Positions 11,801 through 23,900 of a DNA stretch of 64,000 bases are shown here, piece after piece. The notes beneath the pieces were generated by a model, which was given only the letters and a program-made list of their open reading frames with translations, had not been told where the DNA came from and did not search any database. The DNA comes from Halicephalobus mephisto (taxonomy: Eukaryota > Nematoda > Chromadorea > Rhabditida > Panagrolaimidae). The translations under genes and the position numbers were made by a program. Numbering within the stretch: the first letter of the stretch is position 1; every line of letters starts with the position of its first letter. The stretch spans positions 30,060 through 94,059 of the forward strand of contig SWDT01000768.1 of NCBI GenBank assembly GCA_009193035.1, read 5' to 3'.

Positions 11801-13469
11801 GGACATTGAAGTTGCTGCAGAGGCAAGTGAAAGTCTTGCAGGGGATTCGCCGATCAAGACTATTTCTCCGTCTCCGTCGTTCAACAAGGAAGAGAAAGTT
11901 AGAAGAAGATGGTTATCTCGTGCTCGGAAATCCCCAACTCCGTCGACTAAAAGCCAACCTCCTCCACAACCTGGCACAGGGCCTTCTAGTCCTCGTATTT
12001 CACCACGAGTGTTCTCCAGATCTACCAAAGCTGTTCCATTGGCGTCGAATGTCGCCTGGGGTCAATCACTGCACTTTTCGTTGGATAATAAGGAAACCCG
12101 TTATCTTAATCTAACAGTGCTAGCTAGAACCCCCATTCCAAAGGATAATATATCTCAGAAATCTGAATGGGAGTTGGACAATTTGAAGCCGACATTGCTA
12201 GGTTCCCGTAGTATCTATGTTCCTCAGATTATTGCTGATTGCCAATTAACTCTATCTAATTGCCATTGTGAGAACTTTGCCTTAAGACCTCCTAGCTGTA
12301 ATTCTTTCCATTTGGATTCTTTTGGACCAATTGCAAAACACCCTGGATTTGACCCTCGATTATGTTATGGAGACATCACTTTGAGATTCCGGCATTTCCC
12401 AGAAGGATTGCCAGAAAGAGCGCTACTGAAGTATGAAGATGATTCCATTGGGAAGTAGGTTTACTTTTTAATTACTTTTTAAGTTTAATATGTTTCAGCG
12501 ACTCTGAGACAGAAGTTTCCAATGAAGGATTAGTTACTCCTACTAAGGATATGACTCAAGAACAAACTGACCTTGTAGAGAAGATTGTCCATCAATGGAC
12601 AACAATTACGATGAAGTCACCTACAACTTGTGCTATTTGTAGTGGAAAAATATGGTTAAAATCTGGCAGTCGTTGTAAAAAATGTAATCTCGTCATTCAC
12701 AACAAGTGTTGTATCAAAGCCAAACATAGAAATTGCTCTTCAAGTTCAATGGATGATGACAACTTTGAACTACTAGATAATTCTGAACTCCAACAGAGTC
12801 CACTCCGAGCTTCTACTATCTCTTCTAGCGACGTTCTTCCTTCTCCAGATGATACAGTTTCGTTAGCAAGTGAGGCCGGGAGCGACAGCTCAAGTAAGAA
12901 ACGTAGATTTGCCAGCAAGATATCTTCTACTTTATCAAAAGTGGGATTCAAACGTGATAAGAGTTCTGGACAACTCAATGTTCCAATTCCTAAAAACCCG
13001 AAAACGGTCCTAGTAAAAGTAAGTTCAATTTTGCTCTTGAGACTACGAATTACTCATCTGCTTTCTATAGGATGTTTTGGAGCCCAGCTTTATGGCTTCA
13101 CTTCGTGGATCTCCGGCAGTTTACGAATTGTACTTTGAGCCCGGAAATTCATACAATGAAGCAGTCATTAACAAAATGAAGAATTTGGGGTCAAAAGTTT
13201 TTTCTGAGGAGAAGAACAGTTATCAAAGAAAACGATTAATTGATGCTCAGGTCGACCGAGTCAAACGAGAGATTGACAAAACGGCTTCGATCAGAAGAGA
13301 GATCGACGACAAGTCTGGGGAGGACTTTGAAGCTCTCGACATGAAGATGCAAGCCTTAGCCTTGTTGATGCTTCATTATTGTGCCGGGATTCAAGACTGT
13401 GATGATAACATGAATGATACCAATAGTCAAAACACTTTGGAATCTGATTTACCTGATATCGCAGAATGA
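8809..13469 (+). CDS. PDZD8: PDZD8 homologue: ER-anchored SMP-PDZ-C1 lipid-transfer/tethering protein
   Basis: Exons 8809-8949, 8992-9180, 9227-9686, 9732-9854, 10703-11032, 11077-12454, 12499-13018, 13071-13469; all phases agree; 1179 aa (human ~1150). Order: N-terminal membrane anchor (about residues 4-27, GVIVGAVAVVVVIGVIFF), SMP lipid-binding domain (about 60-290, with ELRRWIHRRVQLEL and PLWAFSFAEMPDIDF), PDZ domain (about 310-410, DFGIAF...DSPAEKFGFKEGDVLLAIN), long Ser-rich linker, C1 zinc finger (about 905-955, HQWTTI...C..C...C..C...H..C) and a C-terminal charged helix. In animals PDZD8 tethers the ER to other organelles and moves lipids. Intron 4 is 848 nt, far longer than the other introns. 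An AATAAA lies at 13564-13569. Confidence 0.93.
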
Positions 13470-13563
13470 GCGTTATTATCCATTCCTATATATCATCTGA
13501 AACAGCATTCTATCTTAAGCTGCTACCATACGAGTATTTCTTTGATTTATTTTGCGTATGTGC

Positions 13564-13569
13564 AATAAA
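13564..13569 (+). terminator. Polyadenylation signal of the PDZD8 homologue
   Basis: AATAAA 95 nt after the stop codon. It overlaps the 3' region of the convergent globin gene, whose own minus-strand AATAAA lies near 13546. Confidence 0.6.
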
Positions 13570-13608
13570 AGAGTACGAATGGAAGCATAGCAAAAAATTT
13601 TAAACAAA

Positions 13609-14790
13609 TTACTTTTCATTACTGTTCTTGCGGTTCTTGAACGGATTTAAGGATGACATCATTTCGTGGATGGAGTCGCTTTTGCTCGTTGCAATGGATG
13701 AAGTCCGGGAATATTCTGGAAATTCGATAACTAAGAGTATCAGGGAGTCTAGTTTACTATATTGAAATAATGGATTAATGGAAATCCTGATGGGATTAGT
13801 TGTCTTTAATCTGTTCTGTATAGTTGAATCTATTCAGAAAACTTATTGGTCGGTCTTATTGAACTGTCTATTAATACCTTCACTAGAACATGGGAACCCC
13901 GTCTGTAATGTGGAAATGAACGAATTAACTGACGTCACAGTTGGAGCAAATGATTTTCCCGATTGGTTTTGCAGAATCAAGTTCGAAAAATCTATCGACT
14001 AACTCACCAAGATACCCATTAATACATTTATCAGAATATAGCAACCTGGTCTAATTGTTTAACCTTACCGCTTAACTTTGGTGCTCTTTTGTTCTCATTC
14101 GAAGGTGTATCTATGCTTGTTGACCGATTTAGGATATCTTTCTCATATCCGACCTAAATTGTTATTTACCACGTTACTGACGGAAAACTCACTTCAATTC
14201 TGTCAATAACAGCTCTAAGTAAGATTCTCCACAAAACAATTGCTTCGTCGATTTCATCCGACGTCATTAGCTGGGTTTTTTTTCTTGGTTTTTCCATTGT
14301 AACACGCAAATGAAAAATGGCGCATTCTAGAAAAGTCGTCCAATAGCACTTCCTAAATCCTGAGCTGCTTTCCAGTTTGCCATGTCGTCTACCTAAATTA
14401 TCCAAGATGGAATCCAGATTTGAGAGATTATCAAGGTTCTTTATGGCGCTTTCGAGGACCTGAAATATAGGGAAACATTTTTATTTAAAAAAATCAATAC
14501 CTGGATAAATCGCAGAGCTTGAAACTGAAAGGCTCTGGTATTCTGTTCTTTGCCGTTAAACTTCATGAAAGGAAATAATCTCCTCGCTTCGGGACACTAA
14601 ACAAATATCGAATTTTTATCGCATAAAAGGACCTAACCTGATTGAATATCATTGAGTAAATCCGGACTCCCAAGTCTTCCATATCGCTTCTGTCTGATCC
14701 TACTGTAGACCAAGACAGGTTCAATATCCTAGTTTCATCTTCGTCGAATTCATACCACGGAGTAATAGAAGTCAAGCTATCGCGGTACAT
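13609..14790 (-). CDS. Nematode-type globin with C-terminal extension
   Basis: Exons 14790-14638, 14596-14501, 14459-14193, 14153-14069, 13715-13609; 235 aa. Helix A reads ETRILNLSWSTVG, the CD region LFPFMKF, the E helix FQFQALRFIQVLES (Gln near the distal position), and the F helix LGRRHGKL carries the proximal haem-ligand His; the H helix ends LWRILLRAVIDRIE. After the globin fold comes a ~65-residue polar, Ser/Lys-rich tail ending NPFKNRKNSNEK. The last exon is across a 353-nt intron and was chosen because it restores phase; without it the frame would stop at 14031. A TCTAG acceptor sits one base before the ATG, suggesting trans-splicing. Nematode globins are mostly O2 or redox sensors in neurons; role here unknown. 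Confidence 0.85.
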
Positions 14791-15878
14791 TCTAGACCAA
14801 AAATAGTCGACCACAATTTAATTCCAAACTTTAATCTAAAATACGACCTCAATTCAAAATTAAAGGAAATTGACAAAAATAATTCTTTTAAAAGTTGAAG
14901 GCCTTTCAATTCTTTTTTCAATATTTCCTTAGTTCTCACAATGGCAACGGAAAATGTCTTCTCTAAGCTCCCAGAGGGGGTTTAATTAAATACTGTACTT
15001 TTATCTTTGGAAACAAAGAAATACTGCCCGTTTGTCCTTACTTCCTTCCTCATTGTCTGGCTTCAATATCGACCAAAGAACAAGTTTATATAACATTTGA
15101 TAATAGATGCAGTATCTAAATCCGTTGTTTGAGGTGAATAATTTCCTCCATCAATTAGAGTAATTACAAATCTTGCCAAAGTCCAGATCCGCTTTGGGAA
15201 GAACTGTAATACTCGAATTTCCGGAGATATTGTGGTGAAATTACAGTAAATTCAACAAAAAATCAGGTTAAATGACTGTCCAAGTCAGAAATATTAGTAA
15301 TGGCTGACTTACCTCTAAGCAACTTACGTGTCCCGGTGTAACCAAAACAGCACGCAATGTATGAACATCTAACTAGCTGGCGAAATTTATAATTTCCTAA
15401 GTGCTCAAAAAGCCGACAACTCATTACAGACACCTCTCCAGGAAATAACGGCTCTGCTCGGATTAACGGCGAACTTGAATATCTTTCCCTTAAAACTGAT
15501 ATTTTAAAAATAAACGATAATGGATTCCGTACACTAAACTAAATTTAACATCGACTCAAGTGCAAATCCAAGAGCTCCGAAGTCCACATTAATACTGCTC
15601 TAGTAATATCAGAGTAGTCTAGACCAATGTACAAGATTAACCTAATTATTTCATATTATTTATTAAATTGGAGAATATGCCTGATGTGGAAAATTACTGT
15701 TACCATTCTTCAAAAGGCACAGATAATTTTACAGATAAGTTTTTTCAGATATTTCAGGATTCCTGACTAGTTGAGGAAAAGAATAGTGACAAAAATAGAC
15801 TAGAGAAATTCACATAGATACATGAAAAATTACTCATTTGCACCCGGAGAATTATTCAGTAATGGAAAGTTCAAAAAA
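14791..15878. other. Intergenic, AT-rich
   Basis: Upstream region of the globin and 3' region of cnk-1, both minus strand. No coding frame with homology or codon bias seen; no RNA gene recognised. Confidence 0.5.
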
Positions 15879-18800
15879 TCAGCGTACTGTTTTTAAAGAT
15901 TTCATGTCTTCAACGCTGTTGCCGGCAGAAGAATGTGAGAGGATTTCACTTGGAGTTGCAGATCTGAAAGTGCTGCTCAAAGACCCTTGTCGAGTGACCT
16001 TAAGGAAAAGCCCCCGATTATGGAAGGCCCGAGGAAGGGTATTTGCCGTTGGGGAAGAGAGAACAGCACTGTCGACTGAATCATCACTTTTGTTGTAAAT
16101 ACTGCTGGCCATCATCATTTCTGAGGAATTATTATTCAAAGACGTGTCTGTCATCCGAATCAATGGAGCAATTTTGGACGTCCACCTAAATAAGTACTTC
16201 TCATCACCATGATCTGAATAAGGAGGAACTTACATGAAATGTTCTTGTTGAGTGTACGGAGCAAAATGATACTTTGTTCGTCCAAAAGACAGACAGAATA
16301 CGCTGTAAAACCACAATTAAAATTATATTACAGTAAAGAATAAAAAATATTTCAAAAGAATTATTTAAGGAGAAAGTTCTAGAACCTTTCACAAAACTCG
16401 AAACACTGATGAGAAATAGAGATTGAGTGAGAGTCGAGGGGATTCCCACAGCAAATTGCCTGAGTTATTTCCACATGTACAGATTCCCTGTCTACGCACG
16501 AATTCGAAAACCATAAAAGATATATCGCTTTTGGTTTAATTATAACATTTGAAAATTCGTTTTTATAATTAATTTAGCAATTCATCAACAGTTTCCCGTA
16601 AAAGTAAGTTGCATGGTTTCTGAATATTTGCAATAAAAACTTTGCAACAAAATAATTATAACCACTTAAAGCGGAGGTTCTGAAAATTGACGTCAAAACA
16701 ATTTGATAACAGGTGTTTCGTTTTGCAAATTTAGGAGAATTTAGACGTTCTCTTAGATTTCAGTGAGTTTCAAAAGTTTTCATGAGAGTCTAAGGAACTC
16801 CAGAAGCTTTCGTGAGATCCTCGAATGTTTTAGAATTCCCCATTTTCTCGAAGATTTCAGAAACTCCAAGGAGTTCTGGTATTAATAATCCCACAAACTG
16901 GACTCACAATTTTTTCGATGTTTTGATATCCACAGGAGAATTGTTGAAATAACATTTTTGAATATCCAAAGCAAAGTCCCCGGACCGAGCCTGAAACTAG
17001 TTTTGAAGGAATTAACTTTGGAAGAACAACTTACAAGTTGATTAGAATAGGACACCAAAACCCGATTATCGATAATGATGACCCAAGCTTTCATCCACTG
17101 ACTCAGTTTCTTTTGCTTTGAGTAAACAGGATCTGATAAAATCCTCTGTCTTCGAATCCACCCTTCCATGGTCTTATTTTCGAGGTCTCGACACGGAGTA
17201 CTAACGTATTTTTCCAAATCAATTGTGTCAACACAATTTGTTTCAGAAGGAAGAGAATTCAAGTTAACTTCTTTCGAACAATAGTCATCTTCGTCGTTCT
17301 CAGGTTCAGCCAAGGGCTAAAAAGACAAAACTTAAATCAAATTTAACAATTTAAAACACTCACAGCTAGTTGATGTTTAGTTTTGACAGTGCAGTATCTC
17401 GGAGAAGTCACTCCAGAAGACGACTCAGAGGAAGATGAAGAAGGTTTTACGAGAGGAAAACCATTTATAACCGGCGTTACTGTAATTTGCCGGGATTTTT
17501 CTTTCGCGATTTTCTCGAGAGCGTTCTTTGTCACTGGAGTCGATGGAATAGAGACGTCTTTTTCAGATGTGAATGAAGTCGACATCGCAGAATTACTCGC
17601 AGTGTCTCCACTCCAGAATCTCGATATTTTTGTGAAAGCTGCACTCAATGGAGAATCTGGAGCTACACTCGAAGTGCTCTCGAGGTGTAATCTTTTTACA
17701 AATTTAAGCCCAGTAATTTCCTGAACGGGAGCACTCCATTCTGGGTCGTTGATGGAAGGCAAGGATAATTTTAACTTTTCAGCTTCAGTTGGTAAAACGA
17801 GATCGACCTTTGTGTAATCAACTTTGTCTGCTCTAATTTCTTCGGCAATGGAAGAGTCCTCATCTTCTTCAGCAACGGTATTGCTTGCATCCGTTAATCC
17901 ACTAGTAGCCTTGGCGACCCGACTAGCCCTAACAAGTCTTAAATGTCCGTTAGGTCTGGCTCTCGGTTCTGTCCAACAGTCGAGCAAATGCATCAACGCC
18001 TTTGACTCTAGACCGTTTTGGATTTTTCTGGAAGCAGCGGCGAAAGAAGCTGGAGGACTATCCGACCAAACCGAAGCTCTTCTGTAGAGCATTTTCCTCT
18101 CGTTCCCCACACTCCTCGAAGCGATGATCGTCGATGAGTTGAACACTGGCATCGATAGCCGATCGGAGTTCTTGTGGTTGAACCCATCCCCAATAAATGA
18201 GAAACTTGAAGACCGACGACGATGAAGGGATCGTTTCTGAAACAATATCTTATCGTGAATTCAGGAGACAAAAGCTTACGGATCCTTCTCTGCTTGAAAA
18301 CATGTCAGGCTGAATTTTCAACGAGAAATCCAGTTCCAATTTAGTTCTGCTTTCATAATCTTCGGTAATCAGATCATCGGAAGTCTTAGATTTTGATAGC
18401 CCTCCAGATCCTACTTCATCCCTTGGTCTCCTACTGACCAACAATCTGAGATCAGTGGACCTTGGTTCCCCATCGACAAACCTTGAATTTGCATTTTCTA
18501 GCTTCGCCTTTACCTTTTCGTAGTTCCATCCAATGATGGTTTCACCATTAATCTGAAAAAAATCTCACTTTTCATTAATCAGAGAAATCTCACCTCTAAG
18601 ATCTCATCCCCGGCATTCAGCTTTTTACAGCGTTCAGCAGGAGACTCTTGGTCAATACTCGTAATCAAATTAATCCCGTTAAAGACTGATTGAAAATTTA
18701 TTCCCTAAAACTCTCAGTAGAAGATATTGAGAAACAACAACTTACGTAAGAAGATTTGAACTCCGTGTTTCTGATGAAAGCAGTTGCGAAATAAGGAACG

Positions 18801-19687
18801 CACAGAATAGCCGGATCTGTACTAAAGACGAGTTGATAACATATTTCTTGAAGCTTTAATCCTCTCTAAAGATATCATATATTTAATTATAATTAGGCGG
18901 TGCTCACATCGTGTAAGACTTCGGAAACTGGCATGAATCTTCGATTCTGGGGATTAACAGAATCCAGCATCTCCAATATGAGTTCTGTTATCTTGTCCCT
19001 CAGCTGAACATATTCTTTCTGATGCTCAAACGGAGCTCTAAAAATAAGTTTCATATAAAACCCGTTTAACTTTGTTTACCTATCGAGCCAGAACACAAGC
19101 TTCTTAACGTGTTCGTAAACAACTGAGAAACCCATCAACACAGAATTCAACACGGCCGTCAGTTTCGGTCCTGCGAGTTGATCTAATCCGCTATTAAACT
19201 GCTCAATAACTGGTGAAGCTCTAGCGATAGCTTGAATAAGGTTATTTACATCCAGCGTTATCATCATGGCTAGTTTTTGAAGATTTTCGCTGTGGATATT
19301 ATAAGACTAAAAACCTCATTAGTTGTTATATCAGTTTAATGGACAAATTACATAGTACTGCAGAAGGTGAATGGCATGCAGGACTTTTTCTCGGACGAAA
19401 GCCGAATTTATCCCCATTTGGGACAATTCAGCATCGTCCAGAAGCAGGAGAACGCGACCGGTGACCCGGGCTTTCCGGAAAGCTCTCACGTACGGCAAGA
19501 TGCAGTCATCAATACCTGTAATTGGGGCTCAAGGCTATTATGCGGTAAAATCCCAGAACACACCTTTGAGCCAGGACAGAACCTGATCGTCAGTCCATTC
19601 TTGGCACTGGAATGTGGGCAACGTCACTGTATCGAACCGTTCGGCAGTGTTTTGAAAGCCATGAGAGTAAAATAATAATTGTGACAT
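15879..19687 (-). CDS. cnk-1: Connector enhancer of KSR (CNK) scaffold protein
   Basis: Twelve exons: 19687-19564, 19515-19352, 19306-19080, 19037-18908, 18865-18746, 18704-18594, 18552-18280, 18236-17364, 17316-17035, 16990-16908, 16302-16234, 16185-15879; 920 aa, every phase consistent. Domains in order: SAM (about 33-95, EWTDDQVLSWLKGIDDCILP ... LLLLDDAELSQMGI), CRIC (about 105-240), PDZ (about 255-345, GINFQSVFNG...GDEILE-INGETIIGW), a long Ser/Arg-rich linker, and PH (about 690-810, MEGWIRRQR ... WMKAWVIIIDNRVL ... MWTSKIAPLI). CNK scaffolds Raf/KSR-MEK at the membrane downstream of Ras. An ATTTTTAG acceptor precedes the start, fitting trans-splicing. Intron 10 (16907-16303) holds a repeat shared with the GalNAc-transferase gene. 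Confidence 0.93.
16321..16737. repeat. Intronic repeat, copy 1 (in cnk-1 intron 10)
   Basis: About 400 bp nearly identical to 21380-21767 over its first ~340 bp (for example GGGGATTCCCACAGC, CACATGTACAGATTCCC, TATCGCTTTTGGTTTAATT). In the host gene's direction it ends about 20 nt before the 3' splice site. Block 16664-16729 is the reverse complement of 21699-21763. Next to it (16740-16880) lies degenerate TTCnnGAA-like sequence. Confidence 0.85.
16740..16885. repeat. Degenerate ~20 bp array
   Basis: Loosely repeating TTTC...GAA...TCTAAG/TTCCAG units (for example ACTCCAGAAGCTTTCG, CTCGAAGATTTCAGAAAC) adjoining intronic repeat copy 1. Same texture as the arrays listed elsewhere in the window. 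Confidence 0.6.
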
Positions 19688-20942
19688 TACAAGTCCATTT
19701 CTAAAAATAATTATTAGAAAAGAATATAAAAACGTGAGCGTAAAAACGAGAGACGAAATAAAATGACAGTTACACATCAAAGAATCAAAAAGCACACAGT
19801 TGTGTCCTCGAGAACATTCCGGACATATTGCCAGGCTTTATTTCCGGAAACTTCACTAGTTCATCATGGATCTGGTTATCAAAACTCCTTTTCAGCTGGC
19901 AGAGGCTTGACGGGAGTTGTGCCACAGGTCGTCAATGGGAGGAACTTGCTGCTATGCAGCCGTCCTCAGAAGGAAGAGGATAAGAGATAACGCACTTGGT
20001 TCTTTTCCACTTTGAGTAACATTTTCCACTTGCGCAAACATATGATCGACGTATATAAACTCGACAACTTTCATGAATGCATGAGAAATTTCATCAATGT
20101 TGAGAAAAATTTTTTAACTGTAAAATTAATTTCAAAAGTACAAAAATGGAAAAAAGTAGTTACTTCCCAGAGGCAATGTTTTGAGTATTTTTATTAACAG
20201 ATGAAGACCAGAATCAATAGTACACCCACGGACGAGCTTTCCATAAATAACATTATTAAAGAGCTTATAAATTATAGAAATCTCAGGGGATTTACAATAA
20301 GCGATAAAAGGGATGATGTAGAAATTTTTATATTGAAATAACGGAAGCAAATATTCATTTTCACTGTTTTAATATTAGGGTTAATGCAGGAAAGTAGAAA
20401 ACTCTTAGTAAAAGTCATGTTGTCATAAGAATTGTTACGAAATTGTCCCTATGTGAATTCCTAAAAGTTGAAGCTTCAGATATCCGTTTTGGGTTTCTTT
20501 TGAATTCTGGAAGATTCTTGAATTTTCCATGAACTTCTCAAGCACTGTAAACTTTCCCATCGAATTCTGGAAACTTCCACGAAGTCTAGTTAGAACATAA
20601 AATTTTCAGTCAAAAAAAAGATATAAAGAATGACTAGAAGATATCTTGAGCTCCTTGCCCTAAAAGTAAGGCGATAAAGTAGTCCAGTGGTTGTCTTTGG
20701 AGATTTACATATAATTACAAAGTTCAGAGATTTAATGAAATTAATAGAAAAACTCAAAATGTTAACTTTATGCAAGTAAAACATTTAAATCACAATTTAC
20801 CGGATATATTACTACAGTGAAAACGAAATATTTTTGCTTACCCGACTTTTGCCGTAGAATAACAACCAGAAACTTGAAAAAGGCAAATTTGGCAATTGAT
20901 GACTGGGCGTTTGGGAAATCTGATCCATGGACGTTGGGAAAC
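19688..20942. other. Intergenic upstream of cnk-1
   Basis: Contains the cnk-1 promoter side, a weak 75-codon plus-strand frame (19763-19990, no homology seen), a conserved repeat head at about 20437-20467 and degenerate repeat sequence to about 20600. No gene supported. Confidence 0.5.
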
Positions 20943-23900
20943 CTAAGAAAACTCATCTGGAAGCCAGGAAACTGGACTCAGAATCCAACGCTGGGATTTT
21001 TTCCCTCGCAAACAGGACTGAAGACTGGGGATTCTGGCCGGATTCTTTGAGTCACTGTTGAGAAGCATAAATTTCTTGTTTGCTGGGGAACTCAGCTGTT
21101 TCTCATCGGGCTCATCCAAGCAGAGTCCTGACTTCCGGTGTACTAGCATCTGGCGCTGAAAGAGTTCCTCCAATGAGAAATCAATCTTCTATTGCCAAAC
21201 AACTTACAGAAGGATCGTAGTCCCAGTATTCTATGTCGTGTTCACCACATTCTTTCAACTGGACAATCCAGTTGGAGGCCTTCTCAGAAGCAGTTAGTCC
21301 TATCGTGGTGCCGCTGAGGCACTGGTGCTCATCAGACTTGATCTGGCCTTCTTTCGTGTGTACCCATAGCTGGAATCAAATCATATTACAATAGAAAATA
21401 AAAAATATTTCAAAAGAATTATTTAAGGAGAAAGTTCTAGAACCTTTCACAAAACTCGAAACACTGATGAGAAATAAAGATCGGGTGAGAGTCGAGGGGA
21501 TTCCCACAGCGAATTGCCTGAGTTATTTCCACATGTACAGATTCCCTGTCTACGCACGAATTCGAAAACCATAAAAGATGTATCGCTTTTGGTTTAATTA
21601 TAAGATTTGAAAATTCGTTTTTATAATTAATCTAGCAATTCATCAACAGTTTCCCGTAAAAGTAAGTTGCATGGTTTCTGAATATTTGCAATAAAAACTT
21701 TGCAAAACGAAACACCTGTTATCAAATTGTTTTGACATTAATTTTCAGAACCTCCGCTTTAAGGGATTCCAAAAATCTACTAAAATCTGGTAGTTTCTGT
21801 AAATTCTAGTAAGATTCTTGAACATTTTAAAATTTCTTATTGAATTGCGAAAGCTTTTATGCTTCTAGAATTTTTTATGGAATTTTAAAGAACTCTAAAA
21901 ATACCCACAAGACCTCGAGAAATTCCAGAAGTGCTCATGCAATATTTTAAAATTTGAAAATCATTTACTAAATTTTGATGTATTTAGAAGTTTTTACTAA
22001 ATTCTAATTTTTAAGCAAATAGAGAAATTTAACTGCAGTGAATGCGAGATAACCATCTTCCGACGTAGGTTTTCTCTCGACTGATATTTTGAATGAACTT
22101 AAAGCAAAATTGGACTGGGAAAATACTTTGACAACGAATGAAGTCCATAATCATTAGCATATTGGAAGAAAAAATTGTTTTCAACGGAAATATCGCGTTA
22201 TTACGATAAAAAGATTCAAAAGTTTTTCGAACCTGCCACATATCAAATCCAATTGTGCACTGGGAGACGGTAAGCCGATGTTGTCGTTTACCCACTTCCC
22301 CTGGTCTTGAAACCAAACAAGGCCGAATATTTGCAGATGGATCTTTGCCATAGGCAATCTAAAAAAGAAAATGAATATCAACTAACCTCAGTGTGGGTGA
22401 TTCCATTCAAAAACGACGTTTCATTCAGTGGATTACATTCTTGGGGAGACAAAATTGGCAATTTGCCGACACCGGTTACGGTATTTTGGATAAACCTCAG
22501 GCAGTGCAACCTCGAGATGATCTGCAGAGGGTTTTTGTTCAAAAAGTCCCTAATGGAATCACCACACCCTATGATCTACGTTTAATAGTTACTTACCCGT
22601 CCGAAGAAGGAACCCGGGACCGGCATGAAATGTTGGGGCCAGACGTTGTTCAGATACCAGAGGAAGTTTTTACAATGAAGTTTCTTCCGAAGCTCCAATC
22701 GTTCGCTCACGTCGATTGTTTTACTCAATGATAGAGCTTCTAGAAATTTAGTTCAATTTTTTTTAAAATTTAACTACTTACGTGGAGAAAGTTTATAAAA
22801 GAGATGTTTCCACTCATCCATCCAAACTTCAGATACCCTTACCAGATTTCCGTTTAAGATGTTTCCAGAAGTTTTTCCTTTTGGGAAATCATGAGGAGAA
22901 GCTTTTCGGAAGATATGGCCGACATGGGAACAAGGCAAGATCTCGACTCTTCCCCCACATTGCCAAATGCGGAAGGAGATCTCGATATTCTCGCCTCCCC
23001 AGATGTCCATCCCAGGGTCATAAGTCCCGAGTTCTTCAAAGTATCTCCTATCGATGCTGAAAAGCCCTCCAGCCATTGCTGGAGACGCGATGGGTGCTGT
23101 TGGATCGTTTATTCTGGCTTTGGCTATTTTTGGGGGCACAGCGTACCACCTGAATTGAAGACTCCAACTGAAACCACCGTAGAACATTTCTATTCCCTTC
23201 TGATAAGCAAAAGTACGATCATTGATGACGTCAATAATTGGACAAACTACCGCTTTTCTAAAAATAGATTTGTTGATTCCAAGAAATTATTTGTTATTTC
23301 TGATAAATTAGAATTCAACTGAAAATTCCATGAAACCTTTAAAACATTCCAGAGTCTAGTAGAAGCTTCTGAAATTTGCCAAAACTCCAAAGGTATTCCG
23401 AAAATCTCATAGAACCCTCCATAATCCATTGGAGCCTCTGGAAGATTTCAGAATTTTCCGAATTTTCTAGAATTTCACAAAACTCAGGAGAAAATTTCTA
23501 AAAGCACCTAAGATTGAGAATTCTAAAAGTTATAGAAGATTCTAGAAATTCGTACTGGGACAATTTTGCAACAAAATTTGTTTTTAATATTGATAGTAAT
23601 GAGATTACCTGTTTTCTTTGATCCTCGATAAAAGAGGCTCGAGCCATCCTTTTGTACACTCACAATGACTGTCCAAGAATGTCAGAACATCCGCTTCTGC
23701 CTCTTCCGCCCCCATTAGTCGGGCTCTAATAAGTCCGACTCTCTCTTTTGACCTGATAATTTTAATCCTGATTGGGAGATTTCTCACTGCATCATCCAGT
23801 GGTTTTTTAAGAAAAGCTGAAATGGTTTTTCAAATTCGCCATCGAAATCCACCAACCTCTTGTGCTGAAGTCATCCACTAAAATGATTTCTTTTAAGACT

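Noticed and set aside
13778..14002. 74-codon plus-strand ORF
   Set aside because: Lies antisense inside the long last intron of the globin; no homology or bias.
19763..19990. 75-codon plus-strand ORF divergent from cnk-1
   Set aside because: Has an ATG and fair composition but no homology, no splice signals and lies in the cnk-1 promoter; not enough to call a gene.
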